A stretch of 64,000 nucleotides of DNA from Liolophura sinensis. Lineage: Eukaryota; Mollusca; Polyplacophora; Chitonida; Chitonidae. The notes beneath the pieces are model-generated. The model made no database searches. It was given only the letters and a program-made list of their open reading frames with translations, and was not told where the DNA came from. The translations under genes were made by a program, and so were the position numbers. The DNA lies in NCBI RefSeq assembly GCF_032854445.1, contig NC_088305.1, positions 10,337,717 to 10,401,716 of the forward strand, given 5' to 3'. Shown here piece by piece: positions 48,065 to 53,890 of the stretch. Positions within the stretch are counted from its first letter, which is position 1. Every line of letters starts with the position of its first letter.

Positions 48065-48534
48065 GAGTGTGTACATATGCATCTCTTTATATTATAAACC
48101 ACTGTACATTCCAATCTGTTACTAAATTTGTTCAGGTATTTGGTCGAATTTGAACTGTTACCAGTAAAACCTTATGTTTATGCATATATGTTTTGTACCA
48201 TGATTTACAGGTTGGTTTTTTCAAGAGGAAAAAGCGGGACGATCTTAAACAGCTTTTAAGGGAGGAAAACTCCAATGTTGAACTGGACTCGGTGAGCTCC
48301 CAAGGCCAATCCCCCACGGGACTGGGCGAGGTACCTCCCCCAGCACCACCTGGAGCTGTGGGGGGAGCTGATTATATCGTTCCTGTTTCAAAAAATACCT
48401 GCCCGGATGACCCATATCTACACCCAGTTAGTGTTGCCCTGCCTCCTTCTGGGCGAACATCAAACAATTACGTCCGGTTATCTTCGGAGGATAAAGCTGA
48501 AGACATGGACGCATTCATAGGAACCCGGATGTGA
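12893..48534 (+). CDS. Integrin alpha subunit gene B, complete, 22 coding exons (alpha4/alpha9-like)
   Basis: Assembled from splice sites and homology: 12893-13062, 20432-20553, 21195-21281, 21803-21949, 23004-23068, 24289-24346, 25355-25441, 27076-27161, 27696-27752, 34280-34420, 36090-36192, 37492-37674, 38560-38760, 39342-39505, 41263-41388, 42982-43475, 44100-44301, 44888-45007, 45750-45869, 46458-46553, 47329-47442, 48211-48534. Total 3267 nt, 1088 residues plus stop, all phases consistent. Order: signal peptide (about 1-22), seven FG-GAP blades (to about residue 440), no I domain, thigh, calf-1, calf-2, membrane helix (about 958-981), GFFKRKK at about 983, 107-residue last exon. Cation loops DVNNDSFDE (about 306), DLNNDDFND (about 367) and DTDENGYPD (about 428) are intact. 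Blade motifs match the vertebrate alpha4/alpha9 group best, from memory of that family. Most introns carry repeats or mobile elements. Confidence 0.93.
13438..13674 (-). mobile_element. SINE A, nearly complete, gene B intron 1
   Basis: Reverse copy from the TAAA tail (TTTATTTATTTATTTGATTG) to a degraded tRNA-like head (CTCGGCCACGGAGG). Confidence 0.88.
14360..15890 (+). pseudogene. Decayed Penelope-like reverse transcriptase, gene B intron 1
   Basis: Several frames give pieces of one reverse transcriptase: [17 protein letters not shown] (about 14660-14720), the 230-residue frame at 14790-15482 with [20 protein letters not shown] and [20 protein letters not shown], then about 15700 [20 protein letters not shown]. 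These are the conserved blocks of Penelope-like (and related) elements. The catalytic Y-x-D-D position reads FGNDEL and the frame is broken by stops and shifts, so the copy is dead. Assignment to the Penelope group is from memory of the motifs. Confidence 0.65.
16806..17804. mobile_element. Candidate solo LTR inside a TA microsatellite
   Basis: A 999-bp non-coding block starts TGTTACGG and ends CATAACA (5-bp TGTTA/TAACA inverted ends) and is flanked on both sides by TA repeats (16758-16805 and 17805-17863), as expected if an LTR element inserted into one microsatellite and recombined to a solo LTR. There is no second LTR or coding region in the window to confirm it. Confidence 0.5.
19255..20320. 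repeat. CCATCCA-type minisatellite in gene B intron 1
   Basis: About 1 kb of CCATCCA-rich sequence organised into higher-order units such as CATTCACACCCATCCATCCA plus CCTATTCAGTCATCCACCCA. It is open in several frames and ends about 110 bp before exon 2. Confidence 0.93.
20432..20553 (+). CDS. Gene B exon 2, propeller blade 1
   Basis: Acceptor ttttgcag, donor gtaagt. Reads [20 protein letters not shown] then [12 protein letters not shown]: the GAP motif and cysteine pair of blade 1. It exits with one base. The long CCATCCA-type minisatellite ends about 110 bp upstream. Confidence 0.94.
20742..20888. mobile_element. MITE-like element, 147 bp, gene B intron 2
   Basis: Terminal inverted repeats ACCAGGGCCCGTATTTATCA and TGGTAAATACGGTCCCTGGT (18 of 20 complementary). 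No open frame. It sits between exons 2 and 3. Confidence 0.8.
21195..21281 (+). CDS. Gene B exon 3, blade 1/2 strand
   Basis: Acceptor ggcag. Reads [20 protein letters not shown] and continues EISPRITV. Two donors overlap: gtgagt at 21278 and gtagga at 21282. Only the second leaves the single base needed by exon 4 and gives ..RITVTCAPLWKN, like the alpha4 sequence around VTC..RWKN. The gtgagt site would shift the frame. The exon is short and was found by homology. Confidence 0.82.
21470..21832 (+). repeat. Tandem duplication covering the exon 4 acceptor (gene B)
   Basis: Two imperfect copies (about 21470-21645 and 21643-21832) share CAAGTAATA, GGCC(A/G)AGGGGTCAAA, GGAAAATCAA and end with a T-rich acceptor followed by TGCGCACCATTATGGAA. 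The second copy supplies the real exon 4 start; the first ends after 18 bases of exon-like sequence and reads into AAGTAA. Confidence 0.88.
21803..21949 (+). CDS. Gene B exon 4, blade 2
   Basis: Acceptor tttttttgtcag, donor gtaagt. Starts (A/T)[11 protein letters not shown], the CAP-W-N motif of blade 2, followed by [14 protein letters not shown]. The exon exits with one base, completed by exon 5. A tandem duplicate of its acceptor and first 18 or so bases lies just upstream (21600-21645). A SINE-like repeat starts within about 10 bp of the donor. Confidence 0.88.
21957..22300 (+). mobile_element. SINE-like family B, full copy, gene B intron 4
   Basis: Starts GAGTGCTTGGGGTTTAACGT, contains TTGCAGGACGGATTTCCACC, GACGACTTACCGAAGGCAAG and ATACTGATACGGGTCAACCA, and ends with a degraded tRNA-like stretch. 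Similar repeats are common in molluscan genomes as far as I recall. Confidence 0.75.
22420..22570 (+). repeat. Dispersed repeat family C, copy 2
   Basis: Blocks AATAAAACCCTAACTTAGTT, GTGACCATTTGCCAGTTATC and ACTGTCGTCACTGCTGTCGG. It lies in gene B intron 4. Confidence 0.8.
23004..23068 (+). CDS. Gene B exon 5, blade 2/3; seeds a tandem array
   Basis: Acceptor tttattacag, donor gtaggt, 65 nt. Reads [20 protein letters not shown] then K, matching the QGGFS(I/V)-type motif of integrin alpha chains. The last 27 bases and the donor are amplified downstream with a period near 52 bp. Confidence 0.9.
23042..23690 (+). repeat. Tandem array built from exon 5 end plus splice donor (gene B)
   Basis: About eleven units of roughly 52 bp. 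Unit core is GGAATTCAACGTTCAT..CCAAAG followed by GTAAGTAACGTTTGTTCT. The core is a diverged copy of the last 27 exon bases (GGCGGCTTCAGTATTCAT..). Units become more diverged away from the exon and end in a G-rich tract near 23550 and two looser copies. Confidence 0.93.
24289..24346 (+). CDS. Gene B exon 6, blade 3
   Basis: Acceptor ttttccag, donor gtgagg, 58 nt. Reads [20 protein letters not shown], the GAPG.Y.W.G motif conserved in integrin alpha blade 3. Phase 0 in, phase 1 out. The absence of any long insertion here shows that the chain has no I domain. Confidence 0.93.
25355..25441 (+). CDS. Gene B exon 7, blade 3
   Basis: Acceptor tgtttcag, donor gtaaat, 87 nt. Reads [20 protein letters not shown] then [10 protein letters not shown], fitting the G.(L/I).(V/Y) strand after the W.G motif and the start of blade 4. 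Confidence 0.9.
25831..26014 (-). mobile_element. SINE A, 3' part, gene B intron 7
   Basis: Reverse copy with tail, ACGCCGTACTCAAGAATATT block and core; head missing. Confidence 0.85.
26186..26292 (-). mobile_element. SINE A fragment, gene B intron 7
   Basis: Reverse fragment with CAACATTATGGTGGGAGGAA and GGGCCGAGCCC blocks. Confidence 0.75.
27076..27161 (+). CDS. Gene B exon 8, blade 4
   Basis: Acceptor gtttacag, donor gtacga, 86 nt. Reads [20 protein letters not shown] then PNWNNTGK. The S-GHF.S..... V-G-(S/A)P pattern is the blade 4 form of the alpha4/alpha9 group, which lacks a calcium loop here. Confidence 0.92.
27696..27752 (+). CDS. Gene B exon 9, blade 4/5; seeds a 30-bp array
   Basis: Acceptor atttcag, donor gtaaga, 57 nt, 19 residues: [19 protein letters not shown]. 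The next exon continues FGSYFG, so GEQ-FGSYFG reproduces the blade 5 entry of integrin alpha chains. The last 22 bases plus the donor form a 30-bp unit repeated about thirty times up to 28620. Confidence 0.9.
27731..28620 (+). repeat. 30-bp tandem array built from exon 9 end plus splice donor (gene B)
   Basis: Thirty units, nearly all exactly 30 bp, immediately after exon 9. Each is ACTTGAACATCAGGGCGAACAG joined to a donor-like GTAAGAGT, GTACAAGT or GTAAGAAT. Because 30 is a multiple of three, the array reads as ([10 protein letters not shown])n in the exon's frame in places, which creates long spurious open frames on both strands. Confidence 0.97.
28798..29063 (+). repeat. 5' LTR of the Gypsy-type element
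   Basis: Starts TGTGATATTG, ends AAAAGTATTACA; 257 of 266 positions equal the 3' LTR. Preceded by ATCTG. Confidence 0.96.
29094..30056 (+). pseudogene. gag-like region, broken
   Basis: Begins [20 protein letters not shown]. An in-frame stop (29286-29288) and a frameshift near 29850 interrupt it. Two nucleocapsid-type zinc knuckles are visible: [14 protein letters not shown] and [14 protein letters not shown] (C-x2-C-x4-H-x4-C). A capsid-like helical region precedes them. Confidence 0.88.
30057..30300 (+). pseudogene. Retroelement aspartic protease region, broken
   Basis: [12 protein letters not shown] carries the D-T-G active-site triad of retroviral-type proteases. A frameshift follows within about 60 bases, after which [20 protein letters not shown]-like sequence continues in another frame. 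Confidence 0.75.
30512..31774 (+). CDS. Reverse transcriptase-RNase H open frame of the Gypsy-type element
   Basis: A 420-residue open frame. RT blocks include [34 protein letters not shown] and the catalytic [10 protein letters not shown]. RNase H has [21 protein letters not shown] and VHSDHKPLE with the D, E and D residues. The start codon is only the first Met in the frame; pol would normally be read from an upstream frame that is broken here, so this is a remnant rather than a host gene. Confidence 0.92.
   Translation: MESMGVITAIDERTKWVSSMVAVAKKENTLRICIDPKDLNENIMQKHYQLPTLEDIIHKPTGAKYFSRLQSGHWQIQLHDESSKLTTFNSPFGRWAFTRLPFGLVSAQEIFQKKAHEALEGLDGVEVLVDDILLYAPTRELHDERLRELLQRCRDKNLHLNAAKMEIGVTETKFNGHTLTSEGLKPDPDKIKAIEQMPTPTSKKEMETVMGMIYYLTKFAPGLATATAPIREHLKEDVEWLWDCDKAFEQVKYIITRTPGPVLAYYDVTIQVDASESGLGAVILQEGKPVAYVSRALTPTQQNYARIEKEMLAIQFGCEKFHSYIYGKQVTVHSDHKPLEIIMRKPLASAPSRLQCMMLRLQLYDLNVVFRPRKEIPIADILSRNYKSGHDAHEDPTLEEDVHAVFERIPVTDQKLEKIK
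31790..32963 (+). pseudogene. Integrase region, broken
   Basis: An HHCC zinc-binding domain ([13 protein letters not shown].., RCSTC) is followed by catalytic-core pieces [10 protein letters not shown] and [12 protein letters not shown], then a C-terminal [17 protein letters not shown] module. Stops near 32150 and 32180 and a shift near 32395 separate the pieces. Confidence 0.85.
33512..33777 (+). repeat. 3' LTR of the Gypsy-type element
   Basis: Starts TGTTATATTT, ends AAAAGTATTACA and is followed by ATCTG, the target duplication. Confidence 0.96.
34280..34420 (+). CDS. Gene B exon 10, blade 5 with cation loop
   Basis: Acceptor gtgttgtag, donor gtaagc, 141 nt, phase 0. Starts [20 protein letters not shown] and continues [20 protein letters not shown]. 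The D-x-N-x-D-x-F-D calcium-binding loop and GAP motif are intact. Confidence 0.95.
34733..34979 (-). mobile_element. SINE A, full length, gene B intron 10
   Basis: Complete reverse copy ending in a tRNA-like head (GCGCTAATCAGCTGAGCCAT). It is flanked by a 44-bp imperfect direct repeat (34665-34708 and 34989-35032). Confidence 0.92.
35033..35130 (-). mobile_element. SINE A fragment, gene B intron 10
   Basis: Reverse core fragment (CGGCTGCCATTATTAAGGTG to CATTCCCACGTACG) without tail or head, directly after the second copy of the 44-bp repeat. Confidence 0.75.
35305..35462 (-). mobile_element. SINE A, 3' part, gene B intron 10
   Basis: Reverse copy with a long TTTA tail and core, head missing. 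Confidence 0.87.
36090..36192 (+). CDS. Gene B exon 11, blade 6 with cation loop
   Basis: Acceptor tatttcag, donor gtgagt, 103 nt. Contains [18 protein letters not shown] with the final Asp completed by exon 12. A loose repeat of about 24 bp starts within 30 bp of the donor. Confidence 0.95.
36205..37110. repeat. Loose tandem repeat in gene B intron 11
   Basis: Two blocks (about 36205-36560 and 36985-37110) of a degenerate 22-26 bp unit resembling AGCATTGGAAATCCTGCCTC. The first block starts within about 15 bp of the exon 11 donor. I see no clear copy of exon sequence in the unit. Confidence 0.75.
37172..37322 (+). mobile_element. SINE A, diverged copy, gene B intron 11
   Basis: ACTAATGCGGTCGCTGTGAT start, TGCGAATGGTCGTGTGTTTT core and a CAAATAAATCG end. 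Confidence 0.78.
37492..37674 (+). CDS. Gene B exon 12, blades 6/7 with cation loop
   Basis: Acceptor tgtttcag, donor gtaata, 183 nt. Reads [20 protein letters not shown], then [17 protein letters not shown] with the final Asp completed by exon 13 (blade 7 loop). The match to integrin alpha chains is direct (SQ.I.G, FG.S, D.D.NGY.D). Confidence 0.95.
38560..38760 (+). CDS. Gene B exon 13, end of propeller and start of thigh
   Basis: Acceptor tatttcag, donor gtgagt, 201 nt. Reads [20 protein letters not shown], the standard end of blade 7 leading into the thigh domain, then a cysteine-containing [15 protein letters not shown] strand as in alpha4 (VCIDLTLCFSYKGK-like). Confidence 0.94.
39293..39338. 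repeat. TA microsatellite abutting the exon 14 acceptor
   Basis: About 23 TA dinucleotides ending 3 bp before the AG of gene B exon 14 (exon starts 39342). Confidence 0.96.
39342..39505 (+). CDS. Gene B exon 14, thigh domain
   Basis: Donor gtaaaa, 164 nt. Reads [20 protein letters not shown] at the start and [11 protein letters not shown] at the end. The acceptor (tttag) sits directly after a TA-dinucleotide microsatellite of about 45 bp, so it has almost no ordinary polypyrimidine tract. Confidence 0.9.
39728..39906 (+). mobile_element. Two nested SINE A 3' fragments, gene B intron 14
   Basis: One truncated tail (CGCCGTCGTGTAAATGAAAT) followed by a longer one ending CAATCAAATAAATAAATAAA. 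Confidence 0.82.
40330..40730. repeat. 20-bp minisatellite in gene B intron 14
   Basis: About twenty units of ACTCACTGAGGTCACACCTT with variants. It lies some 800 bp from the nearest exon and shows no link to a splice site. Confidence 0.85.
41012..41162 (+). repeat. Dispersed repeat family C, copy 3
   Basis: Blocks AATAAAACCCTAACTGAGGT, GTGACCATCTGACAAGCAGC and TTATCGTCGCTGCTCTGGTT, gene B intron 14, about 100 bp before exon 15. Confidence 0.8.
41263..41388 (+). CDS. Gene B exon 15, thigh domain
   Basis: Acceptor gctgacag, donor gttcgt, 126 nt, phase 0. Reads [20 protein letters not shown] then [20 protein letters not shown]. Position, phase and the DV.FEL/ Y.P.L pattern suit the thigh domain; individual family residues are less diagnostic than elsewhere. 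Confidence 0.85.
41395..41578 (+). mobile_element. SINE A, 3' part, gene B intron 15
   Basis: Begins seven bases after the exon 15 donor. Core GTCTGCCAGCAACCTACGGA, 3' end with a long TAAA tail. Confidence 0.82.
41685..41870 (+). repeat. Dispersed repeat family D, second long copy
   Basis: Blocks CCAGCCGTCAAGAAGTATGG, CAAATTTCCAAAACGTCGTC and GGAAAAGTATATATAGTACG, followed by CATGCAAAGAGAAG as in the copy at 3885. Confidence 0.7.
42780..42935 (-). mobile_element. SINE-like family B fragment, gene B intron 15
   Basis: Reverse copy of the middle of family B (CTTTCGGTAAGTCGTTTCAG, GCAGCACTAGATAAAAAAAA, TTAAGTGCGACGTGAAAACC). It ends about 45 bp before exon 16. Confidence 0.75.
42982..43475 (+). 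CDS. Gene B exon 16, thigh end and calf-1
   Basis: Acceptor tcgacag, donor gtaagt, 494 nt, the longest exon. Reads [20 protein letters not shown] near the start (the F...CG.D..C..DL hallmark of integrin calf-1) and [11 protein letters not shown] in the middle. It ends with two bases of a codon completed by exon 17. The locally GC-rich base composition sets it apart from the flanking introns. Confidence 0.96.
43853..43978 (+). mobile_element. SINE A, 3' part, gene B intron 16
   Basis: GAGCCTGCGGATGGTCGTGA to CAAATCAAATAAATAAATTA. Confidence 0.88.
44100..44301 (+). CDS. Gene B exon 17, calf
   Basis: Acceptor cgtacag, donor gtaagc, 202 nt (1 + 67 codons). Starts [11 protein letters not shown] and includes [20 protein letters not shown]. 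Same structure as gene A 73-277 and gene C 60523-60712. Confidence 0.95.
44888..45007 (+). CDS. Gene B exon 18, calf-2 linker without a basic site
   Basis: Acceptor ggtccag, donor gtgagt, 120 nt. Reads [20 protein letters not shown] and ends in an acidic stretch SSSDDVEYL. Unlike genes A and C there is no dibasic or furin-like site, so this chain may not be cleaved. Confidence 0.93.
45450..45601 (+). mobile_element. Tandem pair of SINE A 3' ends, gene B intron 18
   Basis: Two consecutive copies of the last 70 or so bases of SINE A (both contain TTTCCTCCCACCATAATGCT), without tails. Confidence 0.85.
45750..45869 (+). CDS. Gene B exon 19, calf-2 three-cysteine motif, GC donor
   Basis: Acceptor ttactcag. 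Reads [20 protein letters not shown] and ends STFWNYG. The equivalent exons in A and C are both exactly 120 nt and phase 0. Here 120 nt ends at 45869 and the intron starts gcgagt, a GC-AG type donor. The nearby gtacgt at 45851 would break the frame with exon 20. Confidence 0.85.
46188..46380 (+). repeat. Degenerate dispersed repeat, gene B intron 19
   Basis: Starts CCCCGCCAAGGAGGTTAAAC and ends near AATGATCCGGAATTAG. This resembles an old repeat with a CCAAGGAGGTTA start found in many marine invertebrate genomes, as I recall; naming is tentative. Confidence 0.5.
46458..46553 (+). CDS. Gene B exon 20, calf-2
   Basis: Acceptor tttacag, donor gtacgt, 96 nt, phase 0, same length as gene A 5203-5298. 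Reads [20 protein letters not shown] then [12 protein letters not shown]. Confidence 0.92.
47094..47268 (-). mobile_element. SINE A-related copy, gene B intron 20
   Basis: Reverse copy with a tail, TTTCACTTATACAATGTTGG and a tRNA-like head (TAACCACTCTGCCACGGAGG); the core is deleted. Confidence 0.75.
47329..47442 (+). CDS. Gene B exon 21, transmembrane helix
   Basis: Acceptor tttattag, donor gtagga, 114 nt, phase 0. Starts [16 protein letters not shown] and continues with the helix [20 protein letters not shown] ending WK. A minisatellite begins within about 30 bp of the donor. Confidence 0.95.
47470..47965. repeat. Minisatellite in gene B intron 21
   Basis: Repeats of a T-rich unit with TTGATCCCTCGTTTCTG, TTTTTGCATTATCTTCATCC and ATATTCTGATCTCTCTTT segments, period about 75 bp in the regular part (47700-47930) and shorter, looser copies before it. 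It begins about 30 bp after the exon 21 donor and runs into a TA microsatellite. Confidence 0.85.
47981..48059. repeat. TA microsatellite in gene B intron 21
   Basis: About 39 uninterrupted AT dinucleotides, about 150 bp before exon 22. Confidence 0.97.
48211..48534 (+). CDS. Gene B exon 22, long cytoplasmic tail
   Basis: Acceptor gatttacag, stop TGA at 48532-48534, 107 residues. Starts [20 protein letters not shown], the membrane-proximal alpha tail motif, then a Pro/Gly-rich segment ([12 protein letters not shown]) and a C-terminal part with YVRL (a YxxPhi-type sorting sequence) ending FIGTRM. The GTR(V/M) end is shared with gene A and resembles a PDZ ligand. Confidence 0.95.
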   Translation, partial: VGFFKRKKRDDLKQLLREENSNVELDSVSSQGQSPTGLGEVPPPAPPGAVGGADYIVPVSKNTCPDDPYLHPVSVALPPSGRTSNNYVRLSSEDKAEDMDAFIGTRM

Positions 48535-50267
48535 ATCCACATTTCACCTTGTATGTCTGCAAGAAAAAAGTTCACTGGGGAAATCTGCCGAGACGAAGAA
48601 ATAGGCTTCTATCCTATATTTGATATTAATAATTACGTTTTGTTGTCATATAAACCTACTTCTCTGGAATCTTGAAAATCGTGATGTTTTCGCACATTTT
48701 TCACTAGTATTCTCCATCTTGATCTCTCCACTCTCTCCCATTAACTGGTGGATATTGTGAAACGTCATATCCGGTTGTGACGTCATTATGACACTACCAG
48801 GCAATAGTCGAATGGTTTGCACGACATCCGTGTGAGGAGCCATGAGGAATGTAATCTGTCAAGTTTAAACCCTGAGAGTTATTCCTAAGAGAGAGGTTGT
48901 TATCTCCTGTTCCTTAAAGCTCCAGGAAACATATTGGATCTTTAGATTGCGCATTGGAAAGGATACATTTGAAACTTGCAGCAACATTTACATGTGTAAA
49001 ATGTATATATTGAAAGTCTTTTGACCGAAAAGCTGTCAACTGGCATATTAAAGTAAAAGAAAGCTAAAATATTAAATAAGGTTCATCATACAGACTACTG
49101 AAAACCATGAGTAAAAATACTTCCATTTAGTTTTCACAGTGTCGAAAGGCATTCAAATATTAGAATACAATAGTGGATTTTATGAGCCATAATGACGGTA
49201 TGTAGAAACTTTAACGTCACACCACCTTGTTTTTCCTAATGTTCACCAGAAGGAAAGAATTTTTGGGGGGCATTATTTCAGTAATCTTTTATTCATCAGT
49301 AAAAAGAATTATTCCGATATTCGGTGTCGTGATTAAAGTTGGATAAACTTCCTGTGATGGCGGAGTTCCTAACCTCTGATAGTATGGTCCATAAAGCCCA
49401 CCTTAGATTTCACATGTTCGCGTGCTTTTAACTCCTTTCACAAAAATATAAAAAATGAATGAAAGTATATTTATGCATAGTTTTAAGTGGCCTATTTATT
49501 GATGCCTGCTTCGATTTGTAGAGGTCTTTTCTTCTACAAGTCTTATGTATAAGTATTGATTATAAGTAATTTTGTGCACTTCAATGGCCATGCATGTTAC
49601 TGCTGGCGCCTATGTAACCAGTAAGCTGGCCTGTTGGGGCATTTCACTTTGTACAAACTGGGCCTGGTGCATCTACTACGGTCGTTAATATGGAAGTATC
49701 AAAGTGCAATGAATAGGTAAATATTCAAAGAACCAAGAGATCTTAGCCTCAGTAGGACTGGACAACTGATATCACAAATGAATTGTTAGAATTGTTGTTT
49801 TTCGCGGTTACGATCTCGTACATAATGGTGGCCCGTATAAAAGTCAATAAGTTTTTCTCGCCTCCAAAAATGTTATACATAGTAATGATTCAGCAACTAG
49901 CAATGACAACATCTTATAAAATTCTTGTAACATGTTATCGAGACGATTAAATTGCATATTTTCCCAAACTGAGTCGAACATTAAAAACTAACAGTCTATG
50001 TAAATTATCTAATTTTTATTGTAAGTTACGATTGTCATAACTTACAGTCCCATCATGAAAGAGGGTGTCCATTGTTAGATGGGTTTATGATCTTGAACTT
50101 AGTGATTTACGCTCAACTGAATCTTACGATCCAGCGTTGCAAGCTGCCCCTGAAGTCTTCCTCTTTTTTTGTTTCATCTCTGTTGTTTTGAACCTCTCAA
50201 ACTTCCTCCGCACATGCTGCTCTCCAGTAGCATTATAAAAATTGCAGCAAACCCAGCAATGTTAGGG

Positions 50268-50386
50268 CCCAGTTTCACAAAGCGGCGAACGACATTTTTT
50301 ATCTTACATTTGTCGTGCGATATTTTGTAAGTCACAATGGCCGTACCACGGTAATCGCACATATACGACATCTTTGTGAAACTGGG
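50268..50386. mobile_element. MITE-like foldback element, 119 bp
   Basis: Perfect 15-bp inverted ends CCCAGTTTCACAAAG and CTTTGTGAAACTGGG. Similar GGGCCCxGTTTCAC ends are familiar from MITEs in marine invertebrates. Non-coding. Confidence 0.75.
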
Positions 50387-52921
50387 ATCAGGTACATGTA
50401 AAACACAATTAAAGACGTACGCTTTAATACAGGTTTACTGTATAGATGCGAAGTCCACTGCATACGTGGGCTTTCTTTTTTCTTGCGAGTGGAGATTTTT
50501 GTGTCTTGATCTGAACTTTATACTTAAAGGATTATATATATGGGAGGTTTTTATACATATAATGGCGGTGTCTCCGTAGCATCTCAATAGCGTTCGCCTG
50601 TCATCTTCAAAGGGAGACAAATCTTATCGCTCATAACAACAGCAGCGCCCTCTATCTGCTTGAACAACAACACCTTCCGATCATTCACGGTCAGTTTTAT
50701 TGGTACTGAAATCGCTGGTATTAGTATTCAAGTACCTAGAGCGCACTGCTGGTATAGAAGTCTTTGCAGAAGATTTGCATACTCCATTGCATAAGGATAT
50801 CTTAAAAAGTCAAATTTTGGCAAAACCGTTTTTGCTTAGTTTTTTCATTTCTGTCTTAATTTGGACATAGCAATTTGCTTGCTTTTGTTTGTATATTTGT
50901 GAAATGGTTGCAAGAACAAATAAACCTAAAGATATCAAACTGGAGATCGTATTAGCTCCAAGAATTCGCCTTTCTTCTTGATTTCTTCATATGCATTATA
51001 ATCAAACTCTAACTATATTTTCAACAGATCCGCAGAAAAGACAAAACTGAATTTAATTTTGTTTTTGGCTTGATTTTTATCTCAGACACAGGAATTTTTG
51101 CATCTTCATATTTGTATATTTGTGATATGGGTACAAGAGCGCGTACATATAATGGCATGAAATGGGCAAAGATGCGCGCTCCACTTCCTCTTACATTTGT
51201 TCATATGCATTTTAATCGGATTCTAGTTAACATTTTTGTATCAGAACCCTGTAAGAAAATAAAGCGATAATTTTGTATTTCAGATATTTTTGTTTGTGAA
51301 TTTACCAGAAGCGTGCTCAAAAAGGTGGTCGTTATACTAATTTAGAAGACACAAGTGCATGCTTAAAATATATTGAATGATTAAAGTTTATGAAGAACGC
51401 AAATATATAAATACAGACATAGACCATATAGAGCAAATCTTCGATATAGATGTTTTAAGTTACTTTATTTCCATTTTCATGACAAAAATGTCTTATTCTT
51501 TCCCATCAAGTGATTAAGGTCTAAGCTCTTTTGTCTGTTGTTCAATCCTGCCTTTCCAATGTTAATGGTATGCCAAAACGATAACGGACTGCCCATAACA
51601 TGGGAGTTATGTTGATCCAGCTTGGACCCGAGTCGCGAGTATAGACGGGGTAACATACTGTAGTGTTGCCTTAATCTTATGCTTCTTAGTTAATCTTCCG
51701 TTTATGCAACAGTAGTCAGGGCATGTCGGTGTGCAGGGAAGCCCTCCATAATACTTGATACACACCTGCTAGTATAATTTTGAAGGCGAGCCAGCAAGTA
51801 CTGGGTTCGAACTATTAACTTTAGTGCGTTGTGTATCAATCCGCCACTGAGTTACAACAATGTCACATAAATATGAATTAACATTGCTGAATATTTTGTT
51901 ATGCGACATGGAGTAAAATGTATAATGCGTTACATATTTGGGCTTATGTTTAAGATGAGTTAAGTCATTTGCATACGTCACTTTAAATAGTCACAATCTC
52001 ATTATATACTAGCTGTTCGAATATATCTGCAAGGCCTAGTTGTTAAGAAGTGCATTAGCTTATAATAGTATTGTATAAATCATATTATACTATTAAATTA
52101 TTAGCGAAATTCGGGAGTCAACTGCCCAAAACCCACGTATAACAACAGCAGACTTTGGGCAAAGTACACATTTAAAGACAGCTTAAAGTTAATTCCGACA
52201 TGAAGCCATCAGTCAGTTTTGGACCACCACGTCCTGATCTTGTATCAAATCTCGCGGTCGTAAAACGCACCAAACCATTTGTGTAGACAGCAAAACTTTC
52301 ATCGCACAGTGATGTGTATACGCTTATCACACAGTACTGAGCACAGAAAGGTTTCCGCACAGTTTACGGTATACCGCGCAAGTTTAAACCTTACGGTTTA
52401 TATACAAATCAATCAAGAGGTACAGAGCGGTAACCTTACGGTACTGAATCGCTGTTGACAGTACTCAGCAGCTGTGCTGTACTGCACAGCTGCGGCAATG
52501 CAAGACTGTTAAGTTCGTGATTTCATTTTTACATGTACCATATGCATGACTATGCAGTTCCGCAACGAAACTTCTGTTCACAGCACTGCTCATTTTTTTC
52601 TTCTGAAATTTCTCAAAAGTACTGCAGGCTTCAGAACTGTCCGGTATCAAGGGACCATGGTTCAGCTCTTCACCCAAACTACATTGTAAATACAGCGTGC
52701 CGTTCTTGGTATCAATATATTTCACGTATAAGATCTGGAGACAGCGTTGGAAGACAAGAGCAAGGCATATATGAATATATGTGTAATAAAATTTAATAAA
52801 ATGTTCCTGCATTTTAAAAATACAAAATCTGATCGATAACTGATTCATGAATTAAACATATGCGTGTCTATATATACATATATCAATCGGTCGACTTTTG
52901 GAAATATAAACATGCATAATA

Positions 52922-53085
52922 GTTTATTTATTTATTTATTTGATTGGCGTTTTACGCCATACTCAACAATATCTTACGACGGTGGCATTACGTTGGGCAT
53001 TACACCATAATGCTGGCCGTCGTCGTATAAGTGAAATATTCTTGAGTATGACGTAAAACACCAATCGAATAAATAAATATAAAAT
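52922..53085. mobile_element. Two SINE A tails in inverted orientation
   Basis: A reverse 3' end (52922-52985) faces a forward 3' end (53005-53085) with about 20 bp between, giving a long hairpin-capable structure. Confidence 0.85.
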
Positions 53086-53565
53086 GTATACACGTGAAGG
53101 TCTGTATACATTTCTGCACTTGTATAATTGCAGTTTCATGAAATAATAATGATCTAAATTAGTAAATTTACTAATGTTCGACAGTAAATCACAACATTCA
53201 GAATGTGTTAACATAATTATAATAACAATATATTCACACAGATCTCCAAAGTTTAAATAACACAAGGATGTGGGTGTTTTCTATATTACGTAATAGAACG
53301 AACACGCAGATTGGGTAAATAATAATTTCAATTACATCTAAATTTTAACCATAACCTAAAAACTAACTTAAAAAGCAAGAGATAAAAACGCAAAAAGTAC
53401 ATTTTTACACATAGCGGTGAATGAGTGTCAAGCAAAAGGATATATAATGCTAAAAAGCTGCTGGATGTTTTAAGTGGCAGATGCTTGTTGAAAATAGCAC
53501 CGACTGTTAAATAGTCATACATACAATACACACACGATATTGATAGAAAGCCGGTGAGTGTATGT

Positions 53566-53890
53566 ACGAAAGAATGCTTGGGGTTTAACTTCGTACTTCA
53601 CTATTTTCCCGTCATATGACGGCTAGGAGTCTTCAGGTGTGTGTACATATATTGTGTCTTCTTGTAGCAGGGCGAGTCCATGCCGCCAAAGTGCTGCCGC
53701 TACTGAAGTATTATGCCGAAGACATCAGACATGACACCCCACCAAGTCATACTATACTGACACCGAGCCAACCTGTCTTGTTTGCTTGCTCTAATCCCTC
53801 ATTACTGAACACCAAGCTAGGCAACAACAATGTAATTCGTAATTTTAAACTCCATAAGCTTGTTTTCGAGGTGAAGAATCGTATTCTCGA
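53566..53890 (+). mobile_element. SINE-like family B variant
   Basis: Starts AATGCTTGGGGTTTAACTTC and continues TTGTAGCAGGGCGAGTCCAT and GACATGACACCCCACCAAGT, a layout I associate with a widespread invertebrate repeat. It contains a 92-codon open frame with a signal-peptide-like start, which I treat as fortuitous. Confidence 0.65.
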
